Assembly: GCF_014189535.1 (NCBI RefSeq)
Contig: NZ_CP050307.1
Location: 930,001-994,000, forward strand
Reading direction: 5' to 3'
Origin: Rhizobium lusitanum
GTDB taxonomy: Bacteria > Pseudomonadota > Alphaproteobacteria > Rhizobiales > Rhizobiaceae
DNA: 64,000 bases
This document shows positions 8,920 to 17,026 of the stretch, one piece after another. The notes under the pieces were generated by a model. The model saw only the letters and a list, made by a program, of their open reading frames with translations, was not told the DNA's origin and made no database searches. Within the stretch, counting starts at the first letter, position 1; the number at the start of each line of letters is the position of its first letter. Position numbers and translations under genes: made by a program.

Positions 8920-10310
8920 GCCACGGCCCTGGCGATCCGCTCTTCATGCAAGTTCCGATAGCTGGCGCCCGGGTGCGGTGCCTGTAGTCGCGGGCCGTTG
9001 CCGCCGAGCTTTTCCCGTAAGGTTCCCTGGCGATACTCGGTCTTGTAGACGCCACGCTTCTGCAACTCCGGCACAAGCAGGTCGACGGCATCTTCGAAGC
9101 TTTCCGGCGTCACCGCATAGGCGAGATTGAAGCCGTCCACATCCGTATCCTCGACCCATTCCTGCAGGAGATCCGCGACCGTTTGCGGCGAGCCGACGAA
9201 GACTGGGCCGAAACCGCCGATGCCGACCCAATCCGCCATCTCGCGCACGGTCCAGACCTTGTCTGGATCGATGGTGGTGAAGGTTTCGACGGCCGATTGC
9301 ACGGCGTTGGTATAGCGATGCCTGAGCGGTTCGTCGGGTGCAAACTGACCGAAATCGATGCCGGTCCAGCCGGAAATCAGCGCCTGCGCGCCTTCGTAGG
9401 AGACGTATTTACGGTATTCGTCGAACTTCTTTTTCGCCTCAGCATCGGTTTCGCCGAGGATCACGGTCTGCAGGTTGAAGGCGAGGATTTCGCGCGGATT
9501 GCGTCCGGCCCGCTCCGCTGCCTCGCGGACATTGGCGACGTAACGCTTTAGCACCGGCTTCGATGGTGCGGCGACAAAGATGCATTCGGCATGCGCGCCA
9601 GCGAAATCCTTGCCACGGCTTGAGGCGCCGGCCTGATAGAGCACCGGCGTGCGCTGCGGCGACGGTTCGCTCAGATGAATGCCCGGCACGGTGAATTGCT
9701 TGCCGGAATGATGGATCGGATGGACTTTTTCCGGATGGGTGAAGATGCCGGCCTCGCGGTCGCGCACCACTGCATCATCCTCCCAGCTGCCTTCCCAGAG
9801 CTTATAGCAGACCTCGAGATATTCCTCAGCGAGATCATAGCGATCGTCATGCTTCGTCTGTGCAGTCTGGCCGACATTCAGCGCGCCGCTGTTCAGATAG
9901 GAGGTGACGATATTCCAGCCGACGCGGCCTTTGGTCAGATGGTCGAGCGTCGAGATGCGGCGGGCGAAGGTATATGGGTGCTCGAAAGAGAGCGACGCGG
10001 TCAACCCGAAGCCGAGATGCTCTGTCACATAGGCCATGGTCGGAATGAGCTGCAGGGGATCGTTGACCGGCACCTGCGCCGAATGGCGAAGTGCTGCATC
10101 GACATTGCCGTTCAGCACGTCGTAGACCCCGAGCACATCGGCGATGAACAGACCATCGAACTTGCCGCGCTCCAGCGTCTTGGCGAGGTGGACCCAGTAG
10201 TCGAGATCCTTGTACTTCCATGATTGGTCGCGCGGATGCCGCCAGAGTCCGGGCGACTGGTGTCCGACGCAGTTCATGTCAAAGGCGTTCAGCCTGATTT
10301 CGCGGCTCAT
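8913..10310 (-). CDS. NtaA/SnaA/DszA-family flavin-dependent monooxygenase
   Basis: A 465-residue LLM oxidoreductase of the NtaA/SnaA/DszA/SfnaA type. It begins MSREIRLNAFDMNCVGHQS and continues with the family's W-rich LWRHPRDQSWKYKDLDYW, FIADVLGVYDVL, LIPTMAYVTEHLGFGLTASL and GRVGWNIVTSYL segments. The strong AAGGAGCTAAAA before the ATG fixes the start. Members use FMNH2 from a partner reductase to cleave C-N or C-S bonds. Bacillus YxeK and CmoJ in this family act on N-acetylated S-substituted cysteines. It is the last gene of a minus-strand unit downstream of the ribose-type permease gene (38 nt gap). Confidence 0.92.
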   Translation of the reverse strand: MSREIRLNAFDMNCVGHQSPGLWRHPRDQSWKYKDLDYWVHLAKTLERGKFDGLFIADVLGVYDVLNGNVDAALRHSAQVPVNDPLQLIPTMAYVTEHLGFGLTASLSFEHPYTFARRISTLDHLTKGRVGWNIVTSYLNSGALNVGQTAQTKHDDRYDLAEEYLEVCYKLWEGSWEDDAVVRDREAGIFTHPEKVHPIHHSGKQFTVPGIHLSEPSPQRTPVLYQAGASSRGKDFAGAHAECIFVAAPSKPVLKRYVANVREAAERAGRNPREILAFNLQTVILGETDAEAKKKFDEYRKYVSYEGAQALISGWTGIDFGQFAPDEPLRHRYTNAVQSAVETFTTIDPDKVWTVREMADWVGIGGFGPVFVGSPQTVADLLQEWVEDTDVDGFNLAYAVTPESFEDAVDLLVPELQKRGVYKTEYRQGTLREKLGGNGPRLQAPHPGASYRNLHEERIARAVAG

Positions 10311-10348
10311 TTTTAGCTCCTTGTGGGATCGGAGGTAGGGGCGGGATG

Positions 10349-11416
10349 TCAGGAGTTGGTGCGGCCGAGGCCGTAGGTCAGGGCGAGCGCTCCGACGAGC
10401 ACAGCACCCTTGACGAAATCCTGGGTGTAGTAGGGGGCGTTCAGCATGGTCAGCCCGTTGAGCAGCACGCCAACGAAGACGGCGCCGACAAGGGTGCCGA
10501 GCACGTTCGGGCGGCGCAGACCAAGCACCGCGAAGCCGATCAGTGAGGCGGCAACCGCATCCATCAGCAGCGAACCACCGGAGGAGACATCACCGCGTCC
10601 GACGCGCGCGGCAATGACGATACCGCCGAGCGAGGCGAGCGTGCCGGATATGACATAGGCCAGCGTCTTCAGCCGCGTCGTGGAGGCGCCGGCCAGCCGC
10701 GTCGCCACCTCGTTGCCGCCGGTGGCGAAAAGCAGCCGGCCGATGCGGGTCCGCTCGGTCAGCACGAAGAGCGCCAATGCGACCAGGATCATCAGAACGA
10801 CGGAAACCGGCACAACGCCGAACAGGCTGTAGCGGCCGATCAGGAGGAATTGCGGATCGTAGCTGCCGGCGGCCTTGGAACCGTTGGGCAGGATCAACCC
10901 GGAAGAGATCGAGCGACCTGCGGTCGGGATCAACTGCAGGCCGGAGAGCAGGAACATCATCGAGAGTGTCGCCAGCAGGTCCGGCACTCTCAGTCGGACG
11001 ATGATGAAGGCGTTGATCAGGCCGATCGCGGCGCCGAAGGCCAGCACCAGCGGTACGGTGGCATAGACATCAAGCTGCCAGACGATCATCGCGTAGCTCG
11101 CCGCCATGACGCTCGAGGCGGCGACCGCGCCGATCGACAGATCGAACCCGCCGACGGCCAGCGTCACGGTAACACCGGCGCCGAGGATGGCGACGACGGA
11201 GACCGCCTGCAGGATGCTCATGAGGTTGTTGATGTTGATGAATGCTGGCTGGGCGGCTGTGAAGCCGATGATGAGCGCAGCGAGCAGGATGAAGACCGCG
11301 CCGGAGCGCAGGACGGTACTGACCGCGGTGAGCCAGCCGACTATCGGATTGACGGCGGCAGCCGTCTCTGTCCGTTCCGCCGGCTGTGGGAAGCTTTCAT
11401 TGTCAACGGATGTCAT
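10349..11416 (-). CDS. ABC transporter permease, ribose/RbsC type
   Basis: A 355-residue polytopic protein with about nine hydrophobic segments and the BPD_transp_2 features GGFDLSIGAVAASSVMAA and TLVGAVFVGVLLNGLTML. Its ATG overlaps the upstream ATPase stop by 4 nt (ATGA), so translation is probably coupled. Such permeases import sugars, autoinducer-2 or occasionally purines and other small polar molecules. Here it sits between two flavin monooxygenase genes, so an organosulfur or organonitrogen ligand is as likely as a sugar. Confidence 0.93.
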   Translation of the reverse strand: MTSVDNESFPQPAERTETAAAVNPIVGWLTAVSTVLRSGAVFILLAALIIGFTAAQPAFININNLMSILQAVSVVAILGAGVTVTLAVGGFDLSIGAVAASSVMAASYAMIVWQLDVYATVPLVLAFGAAIGLINAFIIVRLRVPDLLATLSMMFLLSGLQLIPTAGRSISSGLILPNGSKAAGSYDPQFLLIGRYSLFGVVPVSVVLMILVALALFVLTERTRIGRLLFATGGNEVATRLAGASTTRLKTLAYVISGTLASLGGIVIAARVGRGDVSSGGSLLMDAVAASLIGFAVLGLRRPNVLGTLVGAVFVGVLLNGLTMLNAPYYTQDFVKGAVLVGALALTYGLGRTNS

Positions 11417-12894
11417 GCGGTGGTGTCCTCAAGGGCGTCTGGGGTCGTCGCGCTGGCGACGGGGCTCAGGCTATGCCGGTCGATCACGAGAATGCGGTCG
11501 GCTACTTCGTAGGCCTCCTCCGGGTCGGAGGTGGCAATTAGCGTGGCGCGATCGCTACGGCTGCGTATGGCCTGGATGATGTCATGCCGGGCGCCGACAT
11601 CGACGCCCTGAAAGGGCTCGTCGAGCAGCAGCAACCGGCTTTGCTCCGCTTCCCAGCGCGCCAGCACCACCTTTTGCTGATTGCCGCCAGAGAGCGTCCA
11701 GACGGAGGCGAGGGGACCCGGAGCCTTGATCCGCAAGCGATCAATCGCCTTCTCCGCCTCCTGCCGTTCGCGGTTACCGAAGAGGAATCCGTTCGGATAC
11801 CAGCGGCTGAGATGCGGCAGGCTGATAGTGGCGGCGACTGAGTTACCGGGCCAGGCGGCAGGCATCAGCGAAGAGCGGTGACGGTCCTCCGCTGCCATGG
11901 CGACACCAGCGGCGATCGCCTGCGCCGGAGTTCGTGGCCGATAGGCTTTGCCATCGAGAAGCATGTCGCCTTCGGCGAATGGGTTGAGGCCAAAGATCGC
12001 CGAAAGCAGGCGGCTCTTGCCCGCGCCGAGCACGCCGGTAATAGCGACGACCTCGCCTTCCCGAAGCGAGAGATCGAACGGGGTGGCGTTCGGCACCAGG
12101 CGCGCGTTGCGTATTTCGAAGACCGGCTTGCCGCCGATGTCGCGCGCACCCGGTCGCGCCGATTCCAGTTTGCGGCCGATCATGGTCTCGATGGCGGCCG
12201 GGAAATCGATCGGGCGCGTGAAGGATCCGACGACCCGCCCGCCGCGCATGACCAGCGCGCGATCCGCGATCGCATCCAGATCCGCCGTGCGATGGGAGAT
12301 ATAGAGGATCGCCAGCCCCTGGCTCTTCAACCGCAGAAGAATATCGAACAGCCGGCGGCTTTCCTGCCCTGAAAGGCTTGCCGTGGGTTCATCAAGGATC
12401 AGCAGGTCGGCCTGATCGGCCAATGCGCGTGCAACAGCCACCAATTGCCGGTCCGCCGCTGGCAGATCGCCGAAATCCCGGTCGAGTGGCAAGGAAAAGC
12501 CTGCGACGTCCAAAATGGCTTGCGCCCGGGCGCGGATGCCGGCGCGTGAGATGAAGAACGGCATCCGGCGATCGGCAAAACGCGGCAAGAGCAATGCATC
12601 CGCAACGGTCAGCCCGGGCGCGCCGACAAGGTCTGTCGACTGATGGACGGTGACAATGCCGGCTTTGGTCGCTTCAGCGGGGGTTGCCGGTGCGAAGCCA
12701 TGTCCCTTGAATCGGATATTGCCGCCGTCAGCGGCCAGCGAGCCGGACAGGATTTTAACCAGTGTCGATTTTCCGGCGCCATTCGCACCCATCAAGGCGA
12801 CGATCTCACCGCGCTCGACGGACAATGTCGCATCGGCAAGCGCACGCGTCGAACCGAAGTTGCGCGTCAGATTTTCGACTTGGAGCAGGGGCAT
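11413..12894 (-). CDS. ABC transporter ATP-binding protein, RbsA/MglA type (two ATPase domains)
   Basis: A 493-residue duplicated ATPase. The N-terminal half has Walker A GANGAGKST and Walker B LLILDEPTASL, but its signature is the degenerate LPAADRQ. The C-terminal half has a Walker A variant GVLGAGKSR, signature LSGGNQQKV and LLLLDEPFQGVD. This asymmetry is normal for the family. The ATG at 12894 (MPLLQVENLTRNFGS) is preferred over upstream in-frame starts because the canonical domain begins there and GGAAAAGAC precedes it. It is divergent from the cognate binding-protein gene at 13122. Confidence 0.92.
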   Translation of the reverse strand: MPLLQVENLTRNFGSTRALADATLSVERGEIVALMGANGAGKSTLVKILSGSLAADGGNIRFKGHGFAPATPAEATKAGIVTVHQSTDLVGAPGLTVADALLLPRFADRRMPFFISRAGIRARAQAILDVAGFSLPLDRDFGDLPAADRQLVAVARALADQADLLILDEPTASLSGQESRRLFDILLRLKSQGLAILYISHRTADLDAIADRALVMRGGRVVGSFTRPIDFPAAIETMIGRKLESARPGARDIGGKPVFEIRNARLVPNATPFDLSLREGEVVAITGVLGAGKSRLLSAIFGLNPFAEGDMLLDGKAYRPRTPAQAIAAGVAMAAEDRHRSSLMPAAWPGNSVAATISLPHLSRWYPNGFLFGNRERQEAEKAIDRLRIKAPGPLASVWTLSGGNQQKVVLARWEAEQSRLLLLDEPFQGVDVGARHDIIQAIRSRSDRATLIATSDPEEAYEVADRILVIDRHSLSPVASATTPDALEDTTA

Positions 12895-13121
12895 GCAGTC
12901 TTTTCCAGTTTCGCCCGATAATGCCCTGGGCCACCGCCGAACTTCCAGGCACGCCATTTCCGGAACGAAGCCGAAGTTGGAACAAAGAATCTCCGGAAGC
13001 GGCAAAATTCAGATCATTTACTCTACTAAAAAGATAGAGATTATTTCTAATAGATTGACGCGTCGCCGGGAACCAGTTGCCCGTCAGACGACGCTCTCGA
13101 TTGACTATAAGGAACACGACG
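12895..13121. promoter_or_regulatory. Divergent promoter region of the ribose-type ABC locus
   Basis: A 227-nt gap between the divergent ATPase and binding-protein genes. The segment 13010-13056 is notably A/T-rich (TCTACTAAAAAGATAGAG, TTATTTCTAATAG) against a GC-rich background and ends in TTGACG, so promoters for both directions probably lie here. No regulator gene is adjacent and no operator was identified with confidence. Confidence 0.45.
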
Positions 13122-14168
13122 ATGAAATCTCTCGCACGGCTCGCTCTGTCTGCTGCCGTCATTCCATTCGTCTTCTTGCAGCCGGCCCACGCCGATGGCA
13201 TTGCTGGCGCACCGGCTCCTTTCGACAAGGGCGGCGTCAAGCTGGCGCTGATCAGCTACATCTCCGCTGGCGATTTCTTCCAGGCCTATCAGGCAGGAGC
13301 GGAAGCGCAGGCCAAGGCGCTTGGCATCGATCTCCGCGTGTTCCCCGGTCGCCAGGACGCCGCCGAGCAGCGTGAGCAGATCCTCCAGGCCGTCAATCTC
13401 GGCGTCAGCGGCATCGTCATCGATCACGGCTTGCCGGAATCGCTGGGTGACGTCGTGCAACAGGCGCTCGACAAGGGCATCAAGGTCGTCGCCTTCGACG
13501 TCAATCTCAACAATCCGAAGATCCCGCAGGTCGAGCAGAGCGACCACGAACTGGCGCAGCAGGCGCTCGACCAGGTGGTGAAGGACAACGGCAAAAGCTT
13601 TGCCGCCGGTTATGTCTATGTCGCGGGCTTCGCGCCGCTCGACCGCCGCAACGAGGTCTGGGACAAGTTCAAGGCCGCCAATCCCGGCGTTGTTGAAAAG
13701 GCGCGCTTTGGCAATGTCAGCGATACGACCGCCACCAGCACCGCCGATCAGGCCAAGGCAGTCTTGACCGCCAATCCGGATATCAAGGTCGTGTTCGCGC
13801 CCTATGATGAGTTCGCTCGTGGCGTGAAACTCGCAGCCGGCGATCTTGGCATCTCCGACAAAATCAAGATCTATTCCGCCGACGTTTCGACGGCTGATAT
13901 CCAGGAAATCGTCGAGCCGGGGAGCCCGTGGGTTGCGACGGCCGCCACCAATCCGGCCGTCGTCGGCGCTGTTTCCGTCCGTGCGGCTGCCCTGCAGATC
14001 GCCGGACAGGATGTTCCGCACCAGATCACCGTCAAGCCGACGCTTCTGACCCAGGAGAGCCTGCGCGCGGCTGGCGTCAAGACCATCGAGGATCTGGCCG
14101 CGAAGATCCCCGCCTTCAGCACCAGCGATGCGGTGACGGCGAGCTGGATTCCAGCCAAGCTGTTCTAA
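13122..14168 (+). CDS. Periplasmic sugar-type ABC substrate-binding protein
   Basis: A 348-residue RbsB-like (Peripla_BP_4) protein with a signal peptide ending near FLQPAHADG. Family features are VKLALISYISAGDFFQAYQAGAE, RQDAAEQREQILQAVNLGV and the KGIKVVAFDVN hinge region. The ATG at 13122 follows AAGGA at 13109-13113; an upstream in-frame start would place a basic tract before the signal peptide and is rejected. It provides the ligand receptor for the divergent permease/ATPase pair. Ligand unknown. Confidence 0.93.
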   Translation: MKSLARLALSAAVIPFVFLQPAHADGIAGAPAPFDKGGVKLALISYISAGDFFQAYQAGAEAQAKALGIDLRVFPGRQDAAEQREQILQAVNLGVSGIVIDHGLPESLGDVVQQALDKGIKVVAFDVNLNNPKIPQVEQSDHELAQQALDQVVKDNGKSFAAGYVYVAGFAPLDRRNEVWDKFKAANPGVVEKARFGNVSDTTATSTADQAKAVLTANPDIKVVFAPYDEFARGVKLAAGDLGISDKIKIYSADVSTADIQEIVEPGSPWVATAATNPAVVGAVSVRAAALQIAGQDVPHQITVKPTLLTQESLRAAGVKTIEDLAAKIPAFSTSDAVTASWIPAKLF

Positions 14169-14185
14169 GCACGGCAACAGGACTT

Positions 14186-14216
14186 ATGCGGCGGGCTATT
14201 TTCGGTCCCGCCGCAT
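14186..14216 (+). terminator. Hairpin after the ribose-type binding-protein gene
   Basis: A perfect 10-bp stem ATGCGGCGGG/CCCGCCGCAT with an 11-nt loop, 18 nt after the stop. No U-tract follows and the next gene starts 38 nt later, so partial termination or mRNA protection is more likely than a full stop. Confidence 0.55.
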
Positions 14217-14253
14217 CATCACTTCAAGCGATCGATGGATCGGGAGTTCCCAC

Positions 14254-15465
14254 ATGAGCAAATCCAATGTCGTCTTCGCCGCCAGCCATGGCACCGGACG
14301 GGACGCACTATTTTCAGCCGCGACGGAGATTTCCGCCGATTTCGCGAAGCGAGCGGCCGAACTCGATCGAGAAGGGCTGCCGCCACTGAAGGAGATCATC
14401 CGGCTTAAGAACTCCGGTCTCTTCAATGCGCTTCATGCACCGCAGATCGGCGGCGGCGGGCTCAATTGGGTCGACGCATTGAAGCTGGTGCGCATCATCT
14501 CGCGCGGCGAGAGCTCGCTCGGCCAGCTTCTCGGCTATCACTTCGTCAATAGCCAATATATTTATTGGGCGCTCGATGATGCCGCTCGCGCCCATGCGCT
14601 CGGCGCCGAGACGGTGGCAAAGAACCACTATTGGGGTGCCGCCGTCAATCCGCGCGATCCGGGCCTTGAGCTTACCCGGCGTGGCAACGCCTACGTGCTC
14701 AACGGTCGGAAATCCTTCTCAACGGCCGCCCATATTTCCGATTACATCAACGCCAACGCCGCGTTAGACGGCCAAGTCGCCAGTTTCGCCGTGCCGACCA
14801 ACCGGCCAGGCTATATCGCCAATGACGACTGGGACAATATCGGCCAGCGGCTCTCCGACAGCGGCACCGTCGAGTTCCGCGATTTTCCGGTCTACGAGGA
14901 AGATTTCATCGCGCCGCCCTCCGAACCGGATGCGCCTGCGCCGGTGCTTCCAACCTTCAATACCCCGCTGATCCAGCTCGTCTTCGTCAATTTCTACCTC
15001 GGCACAGCCGAAGGAGCACTAGAAGCCGCGCTCGACTATGTGCGCACGACAACACGGCCCTGGATTACGTCCGGTGTCGAGAAGGCATCGGATGATCCTT
15101 ATATCCTTGAACGGGTAGGAGAGTTCACCGCAGCGCTGAAAGCCTCGGCAGCGCTCGCAGACAGCGCCGCCGAAGCCGTTCAGGCCGCCCTTTCGCGGGG
15201 CAGGGATGTCACCGCTCAGGAGCGTGGGGAAGCGGCGGCGGAAGCCTATGCGGCAAAGGTGCACGCCACCAATGTTTCGCTGGACATCACCTCGCGCGTC
15301 TTCGAACTGACCGGCGCTCGCTCCACTGCGTCGAGCTATCGGTTCGACCGCTTCTGGCGCAACGTTCGCACCCACACGCTGCACGATCCGGTGTTCTACA
15401 AGGCCAAGGAAGTCGGTGAATTCGTCTTGAACGGCAAGATACCAACCGTCAGCCTCTACAGCTAA
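14254..15465 (+). CDS. DszC/SfnB-type flavin monooxygenase (acyl-CoA dehydrogenase fold)
   Basis: A 403-residue protein of the acyl-CoA dehydrogenase superfamily, closest in its motifs to the DszC/SfnB branch. It has HAPQIGGGGLNWVDAL near the N-terminus, NGRKSFSTAAHISDYI in the middle and the diagnostic C-terminal FWRNVRTHTLHDPV. This branch uses reduced flavin to oxidise sulfur or nitrogen in small organics rather than acyl-CoA. GGGAG before the ATG supports the start. It lies downstream of the binding protein and is convergent with a second member of the same family. Confidence 0.85.
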   Translation: MSKSNVVFAASHGTGRDALFSAATEISADFAKRAAELDREGLPPLKEIIRLKNSGLFNALHAPQIGGGGLNWVDALKLVRIISRGESSLGQLLGYHFVNSQYIYWALDDAARAHALGAETVAKNHYWGAAVNPRDPGLELTRRGNAYVLNGRKSFSTAAHISDYINANAALDGQVASFAVPTNRPGYIANDDWDNIGQRLSDSGTVEFRDFPVYEEDFIAPPSEPDAPAPVLPTFNTPLIQLVFVNFYLGTAEGALEAALDYVRTTTRPWITSGVEKASDDPYILERVGEFTAALKASAALADSAAEAVQAALSRGRDVTAQERGEAAAEAYAAKVHATNVSLDITSRVFELTGARSTASSYRFDRFWRNVRTHTLHDPVFYKAKEVGEFVLNGKIPTVSLYS

Positions 15466-15491
15466 TCAGCATCCTCCCAAGATGCATGAAG

Positions 15492-15525
15492 AAAGGCCCG
15501 CTCCGGTTTCCGGAGTGGGCCTTTT
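15492..15525 (+). terminator. Rho-independent terminator
   Basis: Arms AAAGGCCCGCTCCGG (15492-15506) and CCGGAGTGGGCCTTTT (15510-15525) form a 15-bp stem with one G.U pair and a TTT loop, ending in a T-run. It lies 27 nt after the DszC-like gene. The A-run on the other side means it could also work for the convergent gene. Confidence 0.85.
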
Positions 15526-15598
15526 CGTTGGGAGCTTAGAAGAAATTCCAGGAAAAGTGCGTAGCGGTTTTCCGTCCGGAATTGCGTAAAAACAAAGG

Positions 15599-16816
15599 CT
15601 AGAGCGCGCCGTTTTTCGGCGGCGTCACATCGTTCAGGTAATAATTGCCGACGACATGATACTTCCAGCGCACGGGATCGTGCAGCGTGTGGGTGCGCGC
15701 ATTGCGCCAATGGCGGTCGAGATTGAGACCGACACGCACAGATGACGTGCCGGCGAGTTCGAACAGCGTGTTCGATGCCTCCAGCGCAATCTCCGTCGTC
15801 AACACCTTGGCGGTAGCAACGGCAAGTGTCGCCGCCACCACATTCGCTTCGCTCGGGTCGATCTGGGCGATATCAACCTTCCGGCCGGCGCGTTCGACGA
15901 CAGCCGTGGCCGCTTCGAGACGAATGGCGATCTGCCCGACCTTCGCGATGGTCAATGGATCTTCGGAGGCGCGCTCGACGCCGCTATTCATCCACGGGCG
16001 GGCATTTGTCTTCACGAATTCGACCGTCTCCGCAAAGGCGGCACGGGCGATGCCGAGATCGACACCGGCATGGATGATCTGCCCGACGGAACCGATCGTT
16101 GTGGGGCGTTCGAAACCCTTTTGGTGGGAAACGACCGCATCCGCCCGTACGTAGACATTGCTAAGAACAGTTGTGCCGCTACCGGTGGTGCGCTGACCGA
16201 AGCCGTCCCAATCGTCGACGATCTCGATGCCTTCGGTGCCGCGCGGCACGAAGGACATGGTTAGCCGCTCCTCGTCGTCGAGCGCGAATACGGTGATCCA
16301 GTCGGCGAAGATGACGCCGGTCGAATAGTATTTACGGCCGTTGATCCGGTAGCCGAGCCCCTCGCGGACAATACGGGTATTGTAATGACCGACAGTCTTG
16401 GTGCCCTTTTCTGACAGTGCATTGCCGAACCGGTCTCCCGCCAATGCCCGCCCGAAGAAGAACCGCTTCTGCTCCTCGCTGCCGTCCACTCGCAACGCTT
16501 CGAGAATGTAGAAATGGTTCTGCGGTATCTGCCCGATCGAACCGTCGGCCTCGGCGAGAATGGCAGTCACCTCGGCCAGGACCGCGTTGGAGACATCCAG
16601 TCCACCATATTCGGAGGGAACGGTGATCGAGAGCAGGCCTGACTGCGAGAGTGCGTCCAGCTCGGCATGCGGGAGCAGCCGGTCGGTGTCGCGGCTGGAG
16701 GCGGATTCGGCGAATTGTTTCGCCAGCACCCGAGCCGTCGCGATTGCCTCTTCCTCGCTCGCCAGTCGGACTGCCACCGGCCGAATTCGATCCGTCTGTT
16801 GCACCGCTAGATCCAT
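15599..16816 (-). CDS. SfnB-type flavin monooxygenase (acyl-CoA dehydrogenase fold), second copy
   Basis: A 405-residue DszC/SfnB-like protein. It shares with the previous gene the C-terminal HWRNARTHTLHDPV and the central NGRKYYSTGVIFADWI, but the two diverge elsewhere (for example PSEYGGLDVSNAVLAEV here), so they are not a recent duplication. SfnB proteins are produced in sulfate starvation and assist in dimethylsulfone or related sulfur acquisition. The gene is transcribed alone from a promoter in 16817-17000, which contains an A/T-rich CTATAGATATACTGCATTATG-like tract (first part at about 16882). Confidence 0.87.
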   Translation of the reverse strand: MDLAVQQTDRIRPVAVRLASEEEAIATARVLAKQFAESASSRDTDRLLPHAELDALSQSGLLSITVPSEYGGLDVSNAVLAEVTAILAEADGSIGQIPQNHFYILEALRVDGSEEQKRFFFGRALAGDRFGNALSEKGTKTVGHYNTRIVREGLGYRINGRKYYSTGVIFADWITVFALDDEERLTMSFVPRGTEGIEIVDDWDGFGQRTTGSGTTVLSNVYVRADAVVSHQKGFERPTTIGSVGQIIHAGVDLGIARAAFAETVEFVKTNARPWMNSGVERASEDPLTIAKVGQIAIRLEAATAVVERAGRKVDIAQIDPSEANVVAATLAVATAKVLTTEIALEASNTLFELAGTSSVRVGLNLDRHWRNARTHTLHDPVRWKYHVVGNYYLNDVTPPKNGAL

Positions 16817-16989
16817 CTGAGCTCTCCTAGTTTCAGCGGCCTATGGGTGCAGGATGTCAGCGCCGAAGATAAGGGCGTAAATTCTATAGATATACTGCAT
16901 TATGAAAAGTTTTTCGGCCGGCAGGGCCGGGAGTCGTCTGCACGCATTGACCGCGATGGATTGCTGAAAAATGGCTGGTAGCCGTGGCA

Positions 16990-17020
16990 GCTGGAGAGCA
17001 AACGACGTTTACTCTCCAGC
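16990..17020 (-). terminator. Hairpin downstream of the quinoprotein dehydrogenase
   Basis: Outer arms GCTGGAGAG (16990-16998) and CTCTCCAGC (17012-17020) with an inner AAACG/CGTTT extension, 7 nt beyond the gcd-like stop codon on the minus strand. No U-run is present. Confidence 0.55.
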
Positions 17021-17026
17021 TTCGAT

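Noticed and set aside
13047..14177. A 376-codon minus-strand frame opposite the ribose-type binding protein
   Set aside because: Antisense shadow of a protein with a signal peptide and family motifs.
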